This document shows, one piece after another, positions 1 to 10,188 of a DNA stretch of 64,000 nt. Made by a program: the position numbers and the translations under genes. The notes under the pieces were generated by a model that saw nothing but the letters and a program-made list of their open reading frames with translations, searched no databases and was not told the origin of the DNA. This DNA is from Sporodiniella umbellata (lineage: Eukaryota > Mucoromycota > Mucoromycetes > Mucorales > Rhizopodaceae), in the NCBI GenBank assembly GCA_025677835.1, contig JAIXMR010000021.1, positions 62,501 to 126,500 on the forward strand. Direction: 5' to 3'. Numbering within the stretch: position 1 is the first letter of the stretch; each line of letters begins with the position of its first letter.

Positions 1-14
1 AAGCAGCCAGGCTT

Positions 15-84
15 TGATGTCATCTGAACTGGCGTTGTCCAGGCACGCCCGTTACGTCATTTGGGTGAAGCGCGTTTGACGTCA
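15..84. promoter_or_regulatory. Cluster of three CRE-like (ATF/CREB) sites
   Basis: Three related octamers lie within 70 bp: TGATGTCA at 15-22, TTACGTCA at 52-59 and a perfect palindromic TGACGTCA at 77-84. ATF/CREB-type bZIP proteins are known to bind TGACGTCA and close variants. The cluster lies 3' of the Atf1-type bZIP gene, which is transcribed leftward and ends at 338. It could therefore serve a gene beyond the left edge as well as, or instead of, the bZIP gene. Binding is inferred only from the motifs. Confidence 0.5.
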
Positions 85-337
85 TGAAAGCCAGCTTAAG
101 CCAATGAAAAGAGGGTTATAATTTTTTTTTTTATTTTTATTTTTATGTACAAAATAGAGTAAAAAAATAAGAATGATAATAATAGTAATAATAGTAATAA
201 TAGGAGGAATCCTCCGATGGACCCAAGAGGTCTTGGAGGAGACGTGGCTTATTCTTGAGCATAGAAATGGAAAGGTGTGTGAATTCATAAGGCAAAAAAA
301 AAAAAAAAGTAAAAGGAGGGGAATACGAGCCATGTGT

Positions 338-1230
338 TTAAGCCATATGCGCTTGAGAAAAATAATCATTTGCTTCTGTACTGTTAGAGGTTCTACCGGA
401 GGACGTCTTGTTGATGACAGTGTTCAAGAAAGGTGTCAAACCGGTTGAACTGTAGTAAGTGTTGGGCAAGATATAACTGCCTTGGGAATCTTCTCGATAG
501 GCATTAAAGGTGATCTGTTCTGAAGTCTTTCTGAGGTAGGCTTGCACTGATTCACATTCACAGTTGCCATGGGAAAGTAAAAGGTTACGAAGATACATGC
601 TTTCTTCCTTCAGTTGGCTCACGGTCTGTCTTAGTTCTTCGTTACGGGCAGCAGAGAGATCTGCTTTCTCTTCTAGATCTTTCATCCAACTCTTCTTCTT
701 TTGACGGCATTTGTAAGCAGCCTGTCGATTTCGTTCCAGGAATTTCTTGCGACGTTCTTCCGCGTCTTCGCCATCAAAGACAATACAGCGCTTTCGACCG
801 CCATGGCCTGTTTTGGGTTTATAGTCGTGATCTTCGAGACTGTCTCGGCGGGCTCTTTTGGAGGCCCTTTTACGATGTAAGGGTTGTGTTTCGATCTCGG
901 CCATGCTGTGGCGTGGAGTGATGGTGAGGGAAGGCGAGACGCTTGTAGGGGTAGGGCTGAGCGTCATGGGTGGTGTGGAGGGCGAGAGACTAGAATCATC
1001 TTTGGAACTCACCGAGAGAGGAGACCATTTACTGATAGGCGTTTCTTTCAGCATGGGTTGAAAGTGGCATTCAAATGGATTGATTTCGTTGGTCAGGTTG
1101 GGTGTCAGATTCCATTGGTTATTTTCATACAGAAAGCGAGTAGGTGTAGCAAGAGGGCCCACGTTATTTTCTATACACACTGTCAGTCTAACCTACTTTC
1201 TATTTCTTCTAGCTTACCTTCAGTCATCAT
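338..1230 (-). CDS. Atf1/CREB-type bZIP transcription factor
   Basis: Predicted 281-aa nuclear regulator in two exons, 1230..1218 and 1170..338. A 47-nt GTAAGC...TAG intron joins the start (MMTE) to the main frame; without it the frame has no ATG start. The bZIP domain spans about residues 142-205: the basic stretch LERNRQAAYKCRQKKK is followed by a leucine zipper ending near SHGNC, which closely resembles fission yeast Atf1. The N-terminal half is rich in Ser-Pro and Thr-Pro sites (residues 65-90), as expected of a target of a stress MAP kinase such as Sty1/Hog1; that regulation is inferred from the family. Atf1-type factors bind CRE sites as dimers in stress responses, and a CRE cluster lies beyond the 3' end. 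The family call is firm; orthology to one named factor is not certain. Confidence 0.88.
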
Positions 1231-2241
1231 TTTTTTATTTTTTTAATTTTTTTTTATCTTTATTTTAAAAGAAAATAAAAGAGAGAAAAAGGACACGTTT
1301 TTTGTTTGTTTTTTTTGAAAAAGAGTATATAAAAAAAAAAAAAAAAAAAAAAATCAAAAAATCAAAAATCTGGAAAAACAAAAGGAAAACAAAGCTTCTT
1401 TTTATACGTTTGGAAGAAAAAAAAAAAAAAAAAAAATATATCGTTTTCTTGTGTTCCCTCAAAGGATGACGACGATGATGATTCTTTTCTCTCTATTTTT
1501 TTCTATACACGCGAAACTATCGGAATCAGGTCAATGCTCTGGATTATGACATCATTTTTGAACCAATCACTCCACACGAATCCAAAGATGATATCACCCA
1601 CCTTGTTTCTCTCCATCGCATCGTCGCTCGCCTGGAACCTGTCAACCCTAATGCGAATCCAACACCCGCTCGTTTAGTGACAGAACTGAATAGAATCTTT
1701 TCGATGGTCTGTGAAACCTTCTAAAATTCACTCTGGTTTCCATTTGACAAGCCTGCCTAATAGGAAACAATGTGACTCTATTTTTTTATTTTTTATATAG
1801 CGATTTTGACCAAAGAGTGGGTAAGTATTACTCCTTTTGGATCGCACTCGCTTTCCTTTTCGCTCCTTTACCTTCTTTTTTGTTCTTTTTTTCTCTGTTT
1901 TTACAAATCGAGTTTAGCTCTTTTCTCTTTATTTTAGAGAAAAACGGTGGGGAACTTTCTTGCAGGTTTTCGAGATCTACGTTTTAGACTAAAATCAACG
2001 ATTTGGAAAACTATTAAATTAGGGGGGGGGTTGCAAGGCTTAAATACACCCAGCTTGGCTTCATGCAGGATTATGTCAATTTGTAGCCAAACCAAACTTT
2101 CACTCACCAACACATTCCTTCCCTATTTTTATTAGCTTGGGTTTTAAAACTCAACCCCGTCTATCGAGATAAGTGAACGATATTCGATCTCAACACATGT
2201 CAATGGTCTTTACAGCAAAGTCTAAAACTATTGCAAAAAAA

Positions 2242-2274
<33 letters not shown>

Positions 2275-2739
2275 CTTTTTAGGCTATTCTTTTTGTCACT
2301 TGAAAAAAAAAAAGGGGATGCTTTTTATTCTAAAGTCTTTTGAACTCTTTTTCTTGGTGTAACTTGAGCACAAAAAAAAAGGCTCTCGTTTTTTTTTTTT
2401 TTTTTCATTCTGAATGCTTCTTTTGAGCAAGCCGTTTTTTTTTTTTCTCTCTCTTTTTCTTTTCTTTATTCTAAATCATACTTTTTGTTCTTTTTCTTTC
2501 TTTTCCTGTTTCACACTCTCCCTTGCGTTGGCTAAGGGAAGGCTCTAGCCTACACACACCCCGATTACCAAAGTAGGCATTTAGTTATTGTTGGTTAGCC
2601 AAGGGAAGCTGTTTGCTTGTTTTAGACAATCAAAACAAAAAACCAAAAAAAAAAAAAAAAAGATGAATACAGCCTATGAGCCTTGCTTTTTTTTTTTTTT
2701 TTTTTGGTTTTTTTTTTGCTTTGTTATTTCTTTTCCAAC
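1231..2739. other. Spacer with homopolymer tracts and one coding-like patch
   Basis: The stretch holds the bZIP promoter side, runs of A around 1330-1355 and 1418-1436, a T run of more than 25 at about 2245-2275, a G run near 2022-2030 and many T-rich blocks up to the membrane-protein gene. Apart from the open frame at 1482-1724, listed separately, I see no supported gene. Possible splice signals (a 20-nt exon-like piece at 1801-1820 flanked by TATATAG and GTAAGT, and CTTGCAG at about 1966) suggest that a short spliced transcript could exist. Confidence 0.4.
1482..1724 (+). other. Unresolved coding-looking open segment, possible exon
   Basis: A frame without stops runs from 1482 to a TAA at 1722-1724. 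Its amino-acid composition looks like real protein (for example DIIFEPITPHESKDD and LEPVNPNANPTPARLV), and its GC content resembles the neighbouring genes more than the spacers. There is no usable ATG in frame until close to the end, so it would have to be an internal or terminal exon. A donor at T/GTGAAA (about 1706) could join the small exon-like piece at 1801-1820 and then a piece from about 1967, which ends in a stop within nine codons. I do not recognise the family. It may be a short gene, a gene fragment or a relic. Confidence 0.3.
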
Positions 2740-3838
2740 ATGTGGGTCACCCGTTTTCTCTTTCTCAGCTTCTTGCCCACTTTCTTCTCAGCGCCAACCA
2801 GGATCTCCCCACACTACGCACTGGACACACTTTATTTAGTAGACCAAGCGATTGTTCAAAGTAAGCACGTTGAACGAGTTTCTGTAGACTGATGTAAGGG
2901 GGGGATGTTCTAGAGGACGGCTATGCGCTTTCGGTGCAGGCCATGCTGGGCGGTATTGTTTTGCTTTTCTGCGGTCTTTTGTTGATCTTTCGCAGCCTGT
3001 GGGATCGCACCCTGGCAGGCACACACACACAAAATCTCACCGGCTTTGTGACCCTAGGCTGGATCACCTGGATCATGCTGGCTAACTTTGAACCTTTGAG
3101 CTCGTATGGATCCAATCGGCTTACGATCTATCTGGTCGTGCCCTTGATCGTAGGCTTGGTGTCTATCTGCTTTATGTTTGTCACTATCCAGCTCTACCTC
3201 ATGTTGCTAGGTGGTCTGGGGGGTGTCGCCTTTGGTCTCTGGATCCTAGGCTGGAAAGACAACCTGTCGATTACTTCTGTTTACGGCCGCGCTATCCTGC
3301 TCACCGTACTCGCTGTGCTCTTAATGCTAGGCTCGCTTTATCACCACTCCCTACACAAACTAGGCGCCGCTCTCACAGGCGCTTACCTTTTCTTCATGGG
3401 CCTCGATGTCTACGTACACACCGGCTTTCTCTACTGTTTCACTACCACTCTGGATACCAATCATCGCAAGTAGATTAGAAACACATTTCAACTCTTAATC
3501 TTTTTTTTTTTTTCTATTTGTTAGAACACGATTACCGTATGAACCGTGAAGTCTACATTCTACAGTCTTGTCTGATCGTGGCTTTTCTCGTGGCTTATAT
3601 CATGCAAGGCTTAGGTCAAAGTCCTGGGGTAAACAACCTAACCAACCCCTCTTTCCTTGATTGAAACATTCTCTAGATTCTCTACCAACATCGTGTCTGT
3701 ATGAGCACCTACACTGCTAATCCAGAATACAATACCAAAGGCTCTGTTCGACGCTCTTTCTTTCCTTCCGCTTATCCTGCCAATTGGAGATTCTGGGCAA
3801 GACCTGCTCAACCGCCACCCCCTCCTCCTCCTCCTTAA
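2740..3838 (+). CDS. TMEM198/TM7SF3-like (DUF4203) multi-pass membrane protein
   Basis: Predicted 312-aa integral membrane protein in four exons: 2740..2860, 2914..3465, 3525..3628 and 3677..3838. It begins with a signal-peptide-like segment (MWVTRFLFLSFLPTFFSA). About seven hydrophobic helices follow, with the Gly-rich helix pattern and GLDVYVHTGF segment typical of the TM7SF3/TM198 domain; the C-terminus is a Pro tail. Intron 2 only keeps the frame if it uses a GC donor (GCAAGT at 3466-3471) with a TAG acceptor; the GT four bases later breaks the frame. Fungal members of this family are poorly characterised membrane proteins, and I assign no function. Base composition is GC-richer than most of the window, like the P450 and Zn2Cys6 genes next to it. 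Confidence 0.75.
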
Positions 3839-3862
3839 TACCAGATCCTGATAGATTCCCTC

Positions 3863-3901
<39 letters not shown>

Positions 3902-4358
3902 GCGGATAATAAACACGTCACTCAGACAGTAGATGATACCACACATACATCTTTATCGTGCGGTACCTTAAAATACATGGTCAAGTTTCGCATTGGCTTA
4001 GAAACCTTTTCTAAACAGGGAGATCCGTCTGGGTTCACGTGACCTTGATAATCCACTCGCTTTGGAAATCACATACTTTAGAAAGCCTCCCTTTCGAGAT
4101 CTTTCTAGGCCTCCCAAAAAAAAAAAAAAAAAAAAAGGGACGCTGTGGGAAACATCCACCTTGGAAGATCTGAGAAGGCAAAAGGGTTTCACAGAAAGAT
4201 AAGCTTTTGGGGGGAAAATTTGACAAATATGGAAGTTTGGAACCAATTAGGTAAGGGAGCCCACGCATAAAACGCTTGTCCCACTCGTTTTCTCTCTTTT
4301 TTTTTTTTTTTTTTTCTTTTTTTTTTCCCTCTGTCTCTCTATTTTCTTTACGCAAAAG
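3839..4358. other. Spacer and P450 promoter region with homopolymers
   Basis: Between the membrane-protein stop and the P450 start lie a C7-T30-like run (3862-3900), an A22 run (4115-4136) and T-rich blocks before the P450 ATG. An extended E-box is present (listed separately). No gene is supported; the minus-strand open frames here are products of the homopolymers. Confidence 0.6.
4035..4042. promoter_or_regulatory. Palindromic E-box TCACGTGA
   Basis: The octamer TCACGTGA contains CACGTG, the core bound by bHLH proteins such as Cbf1 and SREBP types. It lies about 320 bp upstream of the P450 start codon and is the only obvious palindromic factor site in that spacer. Use in vivo is inference. 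Confidence 0.3.
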
Positions 4359-5930
4359 ATGGCGGCTATTATGACCTACTTGATAACGATGCTGGTGACT
4401 TACCTTGTCACTCAGTTCAGCCAAAAGGTAATGTGGAAGCACAAGAAACAGGACGGCACCGACAAACAGCCCTGGCCTATTAGTCCAAGAGGGTTGCCTT
4501 ACTTTACCAAAGCCTACGCTATTTTCGAGCGTGAAGGCTACCTTGCACTGACCCGATGGTCTGAACAGCTAGGTGAGTTCTTTTCTGTACAGATTGGGTG
4601 GAAACGAATCCTGGTCGTCAACTCGGCCGAACTGGCGCAGAAAGTGTTGGTAGAGAAAGATCAATACAACGCATCGCGATTACCATCCGACACTTTTGAA
4701 AGCACCATGACCGATCAGGCCAAGACTGTTTTTTCTGCCCCTTTCTCGCTCTATTGGTCGAGGCTGAGACGGGCGATCCACATTGTACTGAATGCACCGC
4801 ATGCGTTGGATGAGGTCCATCAGACCCAGGCCAAACTGTTTTCTCAGCAGATAGGGACAGCCGCCGATAGAGAAACCTTGGTGTCGGCTGAGGCTTTACG
4901 CGAACTGGTGGATCTTTTGGCCGCCGATACGGCACTGACCATGCTCTTGGGTCCGCAGAAACGAACGATGGAAACGCTCAAGGCGCTCGTAGATCGACGC
5001 CGTGCACTCGAAGCCCTTCAGACAGACCGATACAGTCGCTGGTGTCAATTCTATCCGGTCTTTAATAAGCTGATGGACGTCTACCGTCTCTTTACGCTCG
5101 ATAGTCGGATCACCCGGGCCAGAAACGCGCTACTCGAGATCTTCCTTGACCCTTTTGAGACCTTCTTTGCTCAGCGAGACGCTATCCTGGCGACCAAACA
5201 ACACCCAACGTACCAAGCCCATAGCCCGGTAGCCACCCTTGCCCAGAGCCTGTTGTCTATCGACCCATCCAAAAACGATCCTGAGCCTGAACAGCTCACC
5301 AAAGAAGAAATGGTCATCAATCTTGCCCATCTCGCAGTCCACGCCCAGACCTACCTGGCCACCACCTTATTTTCTCTCATCCAACGGCTTGCCAGCGAAC
5401 CCGAGTGGCAGACCCGACTGTTGGAAAATCACGATCTAGCCGCTGCCTTTGTAAACGAATGCCTTCGTTTGGATGTGCCCAATCCCTTGTTAGCCTACGC
5501 ACCCCGTACTGACTATGATTTCCAATCGACCGATGGCCATACCTACCGGGTGGATACCGACTCGGAATTCGTCATCAACGTGCACGCCATCCATCAAAAC
5601 CCTCGCTATTATCCACAGCCCGCTCAATTTGCGCCTGAACGCTTCACCCGGTCTGAGAAAAAGACCGTCAGCTTGATGAAACAGGACCTGACCGGTAAGA
5701 AAGTCGCTAACGATCATCTCGCTTTCGGTGCTGGACGCCGGATCTGCCTCGGCCGCAAGACAAGCGAACGTTTCCTTATCGCTCTCTTGTTACAGCTCCT
5801 TCAAACCTACACACTCCAGGGTGGTAATCCATCCCTTAAAAAACAAGTCCTCACCAGTGGATGGTCTTGGACTGGGCGAACAGAGACTTTGGGTGACGCC
5901 GTTCGTTTCATTCGTCGATCTCATTCTTAA
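4359..5930 (+). CDS. Cytochrome P450 monooxygenase with atypical I-helix
   Basis: Single-exon 523-aa microsomal P450. An N-terminal anchor spans residues 4-20 and is followed by a basic patch and a Pro-rich hinge (WPISPRGLP). The K-helix ExxR is Glu367-Arg370 (NECLR), the PERF motif is at 426-429, and the haem loop is FGAGRRICLG with the Cys ligand at 463. It should be an ER haem-thiolate monooxygenase that receives electrons from P450 reductase; the substrate is unknown. The oddity is the I-helix: the usual A-G-x-[D/E]-T-T is replaced by VHAQTY (327-332), so the acid of the proton-delivery pair is Gln330. The gene is followed 100 bp later by a Zn2Cys6 regulator on the same strand. The family is certain; the subfamily is not. 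Confidence 0.93.
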   Translation: MAAIMTYLITMLVTYLVTQFSQKVMWKHKKQDGTDKQPWPISPRGLPYFTKAYAIFEREGYLALTRWSEQLGEFFSVQIGWKRILVVNSAELAQKVLVEKDQYNASRLPSDTFESTMTDQAKTVFSAPFSLYWSRLRRAIHIVLNAPHALDEVHQTQAKLFSQQIGTAADRETLVSAEALRELVDLLAADTALTMLLGPQKRTMETLKALVDRRRALEALQTDRYSRWCQFYPVFNKLMDVYRLFTLDSRITRARNALLEIFLDPFETFFAQRDAILATKQHPTYQAHSPVATLAQSLLSIDPSKNDPEPEQLTKEEMVINLAHLAVHAQTYLATTLFSLIQRLASEPEWQTRLLENHDLAAAFVNECLRLDVPNPLLAYAPRTDYDFQSTDGHTYRVDTDSEFVINVHAIHQNPRYYPQPAQFAPERFTRSEKKTVSLMKQDLTGKKVANDHLAFGAGRRICLGRKTSERFLIALLLQLLQTYTLQGGNPSLKKQVLTSGWSWTGRTETLGDAVRFIRRSHS

Positions 5931-5954
5931 ATAAATCAAAACACTCCGCACACA

Positions 5955-5986
<32 letters not shown>

Positions 5987-6030
5987 TCTTTTTATTGCTT
6001 TCTTTTTTATTGCTGCGGATTGTATCGAGA

Positions 6031-8350
6031 ATGATAGAAACCACCAGAAATATGGCTGCCAAAAAAACACCTTGTGACAGCTGTCGACAGAGAAAAAGAA
6101 GATGCTCCTATCAAAGTCCATGTGAAAGGTAATGACCCTAGAATAGCAGTAATGCTCACCTTCTTTCAAAGATGTTCCAAACTAGCCATCGACTGTGTAT
6201 ACACTGTACTTCCATCACCCAAAGATCTAGAATACCTACAGGAAATAGAATATATCGAACAAATCAAACACATGGAAGAAACCATGATGAGCATGGAAAA
6301 AGAAATGAGCGCCTTGAAGCTGGCTCAGCAACACAGCCCGCCCACACCTGACCTGGAACAGCTTGACTACTACCCCTCACCCGTCTCTTTTGGTTCAGCC
6401 GACTTCAAGCCTGGCTCGCTCTACGATAGCAAGATGGGTTCTATGTATGACCTTGATCATACTCATGATTGGCCAGTGAGTGAAGAGACAAATCAGAAAA
6501 ATAAAAAGAGAAAATTTACGGTAGCAAAACATAACCAAATAGAAGCCACCATCACTGAACAAGACGATCCCAAGAAACCCTGGCAACTCACCCTCAAGAA
6601 CGGAGGCTTGATTATCGATACCCACGTCAACTCTTATTCGGATCTGCTGCACAACCTCAGCAATATGTTGACCGCACAAAAACAGGCAGAGTACGCTCTC
6701 TTTTATGGCCTACCCGAGGCTTATGTCACCCACTCGATCTCCAACACACTCGCGCTCTTTATGTGGAAAAAGTACGGTAAATCCCGCTTTAAATCCATGG
6801 TGCGAATGAAGCCCATGTTCATGCGCAAACTCGAGGCCAAGCAGCCGGTGATGGTGCTTTCGCTGGATGACATGGCCGCGTTCACCTATCGATTGGTATC
6901 TGCCTACATCGGCTGCTACCACACCCTGCATTTCGCTATCCATTCACGCGCTTTTATAGAGCTGTTCATGTCCAATGCTCAGAACGCCCTTCGATCGCCT
7001 GTGGTCATGGCGCTCTGTAGTGATATCTGCCAAAAACCATGCAAACATATCCTTGACGTGATCTCAATCGACTCGGCTGCAGATTATGGACTCTACTACT
7101 TTGAACAGGCCCGGGATCTGGTGTCGGATCGGTTTGATGAGGTCAGCTTGGAAATCCTCGCTACCTATATCTTCATGACCTCCTACAAATTCAGATCAGG
7201 CGATTCCCAAAACACACAAAAGTACCTCGGCATGGCCGAACACATGTATGGCCTGCTACTACCGTCTTACGAAAATACCATGAACAAAGGGACGGCCTCC
7301 TCCGAGGCCAAGCTCTTTGGACGCCTCACTCGACTTCTCTCCCATATAAAATACATACAGGAAATGCAGACCATCGTCCAGAACAGAACTGACAAACGAC
7401 AGATGATCCGTAAAGCCATGACTTTTCCCAATCACTCGGATCACTCACTCATTTACCATACGGACGAGTCGCCTAAAGAAACCAGGCACGTTCTCTTGAA
7501 AAATGCCATCTTTCATCTCCGTAACAGCGTCAAGGACGCGGCTCAGACAGCGGTCGGCTCGGACTTTGACTCCTACGTAGGCACCTTCACACACCAGATC
7601 GAAATGGCTATCCGTTACTGGTACAGTCATGGCCTGCCCAAAGAGTACAGACTTTCACTTCCCCTCTTTGAGGATATAGACGATCTGGACTACTTTACCG
7701 TACTCGAGCGTGAGTGCCCCTACGACCGCCCCTTTGGCGTCCTGGCCACCGTGACGGCCTATACCGAATTCTTGGTGGCTTCCCAATCCTTCTTTCCCAA
7801 AGGTGAAGAAGAGTTGGGGTTGAAGACGGAAGAGTTGCTCAAGATGTACTATCAACACGAACGTGACTTGCCTGATATCTGGAACGCCCGAAAAGACCTG
7901 CCGCGTACCACCCGGTTGATCACAAAGATGAAGCATATTCGATCTTACCATCTCAAGGAGATGATGGCTTCCTATGACGGCGATGCCGAGGAATACTTTC
8001 GGGAACTGGTGGGCGCCATCAATCCCAACACGATCCAGCTCGACGCGCCTTATCTTCAGGCGGCCATCGTTGCTGCTCTCAACTCGGTCCGGCTCACTCA
8101 GTACCTCACCCATCATGAATACTCTTGTTTTATCGAAGTCCCCTGGATCATCCATGCTTGGGAAATCCTTCGCCGTGCTGCCAAACTTGGCCATCGGCTA
8201 CCATCTCAGACCAAAGTCACCCTGGATAGAATCAAGGCCAACATGATTCTCTGTACCGGCTTTCTTGAAACCATCGCGGCTTCTACACATAACGATTCTG
8301 CTCACAAATACGTCGCTATCATGCGAGAAGAATTCGAAGCGTTGCTCTAG
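6031..8350 (+). CDS. Zn2Cys6 fungal transcription factor
   Basis: Predicted 758-aa nuclear regulator in two exons, 6031..6128 and 6172..8350, with a 43-nt intron that interrupts the zinc cluster. After splicing, the spacing is C-x2-C-x6-C-x5-C-x2-C-x6-C (Cys15 to Cys41), exactly the Zn2Cys6 binuclear cluster of fungal regulators. A short linker and a likely coiled-coil dimerisation segment (about residues 60-90, IEYIEQIKHMEETMM) follow, then a long alpha-helical regulatory region resembling the middle homology region. The first ATG (6031) is chosen; Met8 is also possible. It sits directly downstream of the P450 and shares its high-GC codon use, so control of that P450 is plausible but inferred. 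Confidence 0.9.
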
Positions 8351-8744
8351 AAACATACGCTTGACTATCCCCACCTCTTTCAATGTAAATAATAAACTCC
8401 TCCCATCTCTACTCTCTCTCTCTCTCTCTCCCTAGCCTAGCCGGTGTCTCCTCACCACTGGCTCAAACTTGTATCCTTTCAGGAGAACAGGCAACCCATA
8501 AAAAAAAAACTTGGACCCTTTCTCGTCTATCAAAAACCATTCTCTCTTTTTGGTTTCAAGCCAAACCCTCCAGCCGTCTAAAAATAGAAAGACTTGAGAC
8601 GGCTCTATCTGAGGCTGGGCTTAGTTTTTATTTGGGTGATAACTTCAGCCTATCATTTGGTGTCCTTTTTTTTTATTTATTTATTTATTTTTTTATTTTT
8701 TTTAATTTTTATTTTGGATTTATTTCTTTTATTCAGTATTAGCG
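8351..8744. repeat. Spacer with CT microsatellite and T/A-rich promoter
   Basis: A (CT)n tract occupies about 8412-8430. A run of TTTAT repeats (about 8668-8710) precedes the transporter start codon. No gene is seen here. Confidence 0.6.
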
Positions 8745-10188
8745 ATGAGCAACCATGACATTCCGATGAGAAATAGGGACCAAGACGAGGCTGAGGAGCC
8801 TTTTTTACCTCCTCCTGTACAAAGCAAACCTGCTGAAAAAAATCACTCGATCGGTCTTATTGCTACCGTGGTTGCCTTTTACTTTGTTATTTCATTGTCT
8901 GTGGTGTTTTTGAACAAAATCATCATGAGTGGTGCAGCCAAGTTTGACTATGCTCTCTTTGTTACTTGGTATCAACTCGTGATTGCTCTTATCGTGTTAT
9001 TCATCTGGGCTGAACTAGGAAAGAGGTAAAAAAAAAAAAAAAAGAGAGAGAGAGAGAGGTTACTGACGGTTGAAAACTTGAAGAAATACTACACTCAGTA
9101 TCATTCCTCCTTACGAATACGATCTTTCTATTGCCAAGAAAGTGTCCCCTTTGACAGGTGTCTATGTGGGGATGTTGGTTCTTAATAACTTGTGCTTGAA
9201 ATATGTTGAAGTCACTTTCTATCAAGTAAGATCACCATCACCATAGAAAAGAGGTGGAATTTCTTACGTGTTTTTTTTTTTTTTTTTTTTTTTATATATA
9301 TGCTAGGTTGCAAGATCATTGTCCATCAACTTTACCATTCTTTTCACCTATCTGATCTTGGGCAAGAAAACCTCTGGATCTGCTCTTGTTGCTTGTGCCA
9401 TTGTCTTTATTGGTTTTGCAATCGGGTCCTATGGCGAAATCAACTTTTCTTGGGCCGGTATTGTTTATGGTGTAGGTTCCTCTGCTTTTGTAGCACTTTA
9501 TGGTATCTATGTACAAAAGACGTTGGCCGTGGTAGATAACAATCACTGGTAAGTAGTGTCTATTCGCGTAGGGCTAGTATCTAACTCTATCCATATGTGT
9601 GTGTGCGTATTTATATCACCATAGGAAATTGCTTCACTATAACACTACAACCGCTATCTTGTATCTCTCGGTACTTGTCTTGTTATCTGGAGAGATCACG
9701 GATATTATTGAGAAATCAGAAGTCATTTATGAGTTAAGCTTCTGGGTTTTGATGGTACAAAGGGCGCTTACTGAAAAAAAAAAAAAAAAAATGAAAAAGA
9801 GAATTGACGTATTCTTTCTTAGACCGTTACGGGTATCACAGGTTTTGCTATTAATATTGCCATGTTCTTGCAGGTCAAGTACACCTCTGCTTTAACAAAT
9901 ACCATCAGTGGAACTGCCAAGGTAAACAACCATCTACACGTGTTAATAACCGCCCAATTAAAATACCTCCTTTTTTAAAACAGTCTTGCGTCCAGACTGT
10001 TTTGGCCGCAATGATCTTTCAAAATGAAATTACCGGACTTGTAATATTGTAGATCCTTTCTGCTATTAGAAACTAACTTTTTTTTTTTTTTTTTTTTTTG
10101 TTTATAGAATCTTCTGGGTATCCTTTTAGCGCTATTTGGTTCCGGCTATTACAGTTGGGTCCGCTACAGTGAAAGATTCGCTAAATAG
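8745..10188 (+). CDS. GDP-fucose transporter (SLC35C1-like)
   Basis: Predicted 338-aa Golgi nucleotide-sugar transporter of the triose-phosphate translocator/DMT fold. Seven exons: 8745..9025, 9099..9225, 9307..9548, 9625..9754, 9823..9921, 9984..10040 and 10108..10188. A cytosolic N-tail of about 35 residues precedes some ten hydrophobic segments. Diagnostic segments are LNNLCLKYVEVTFYQVARSL (spanning a splice), NTISGTAKSCVQTVLA and YYSWVRYSE, matching the SLC35C1 family, which carries GDP-fucose into the Golgi for fucosylation. Every junction keeps frame. Intron 2 and the last intron carry T runs just before the acceptor. UDP-sugar transporters are the main alternative, but the SGTAK...TVLA segment favours GDP-fucose. 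Confidence 0.88.

Noticed and set aside
1265..1462. Phe-rich 65-codon minus frame
   Set aside because: It is made almost only of A/T homopolymers (poly-Phe) and has no protein character. The same applies to frames at 2588-2892, 25370-25627 and 59357-59629.
7655..8194. 179-codon open frame on the minus strand
   Set aside because: It lies wholly antisense inside the Zn2Cys6 gene, whose high GC reduces stops on the other strand. It has no family character.
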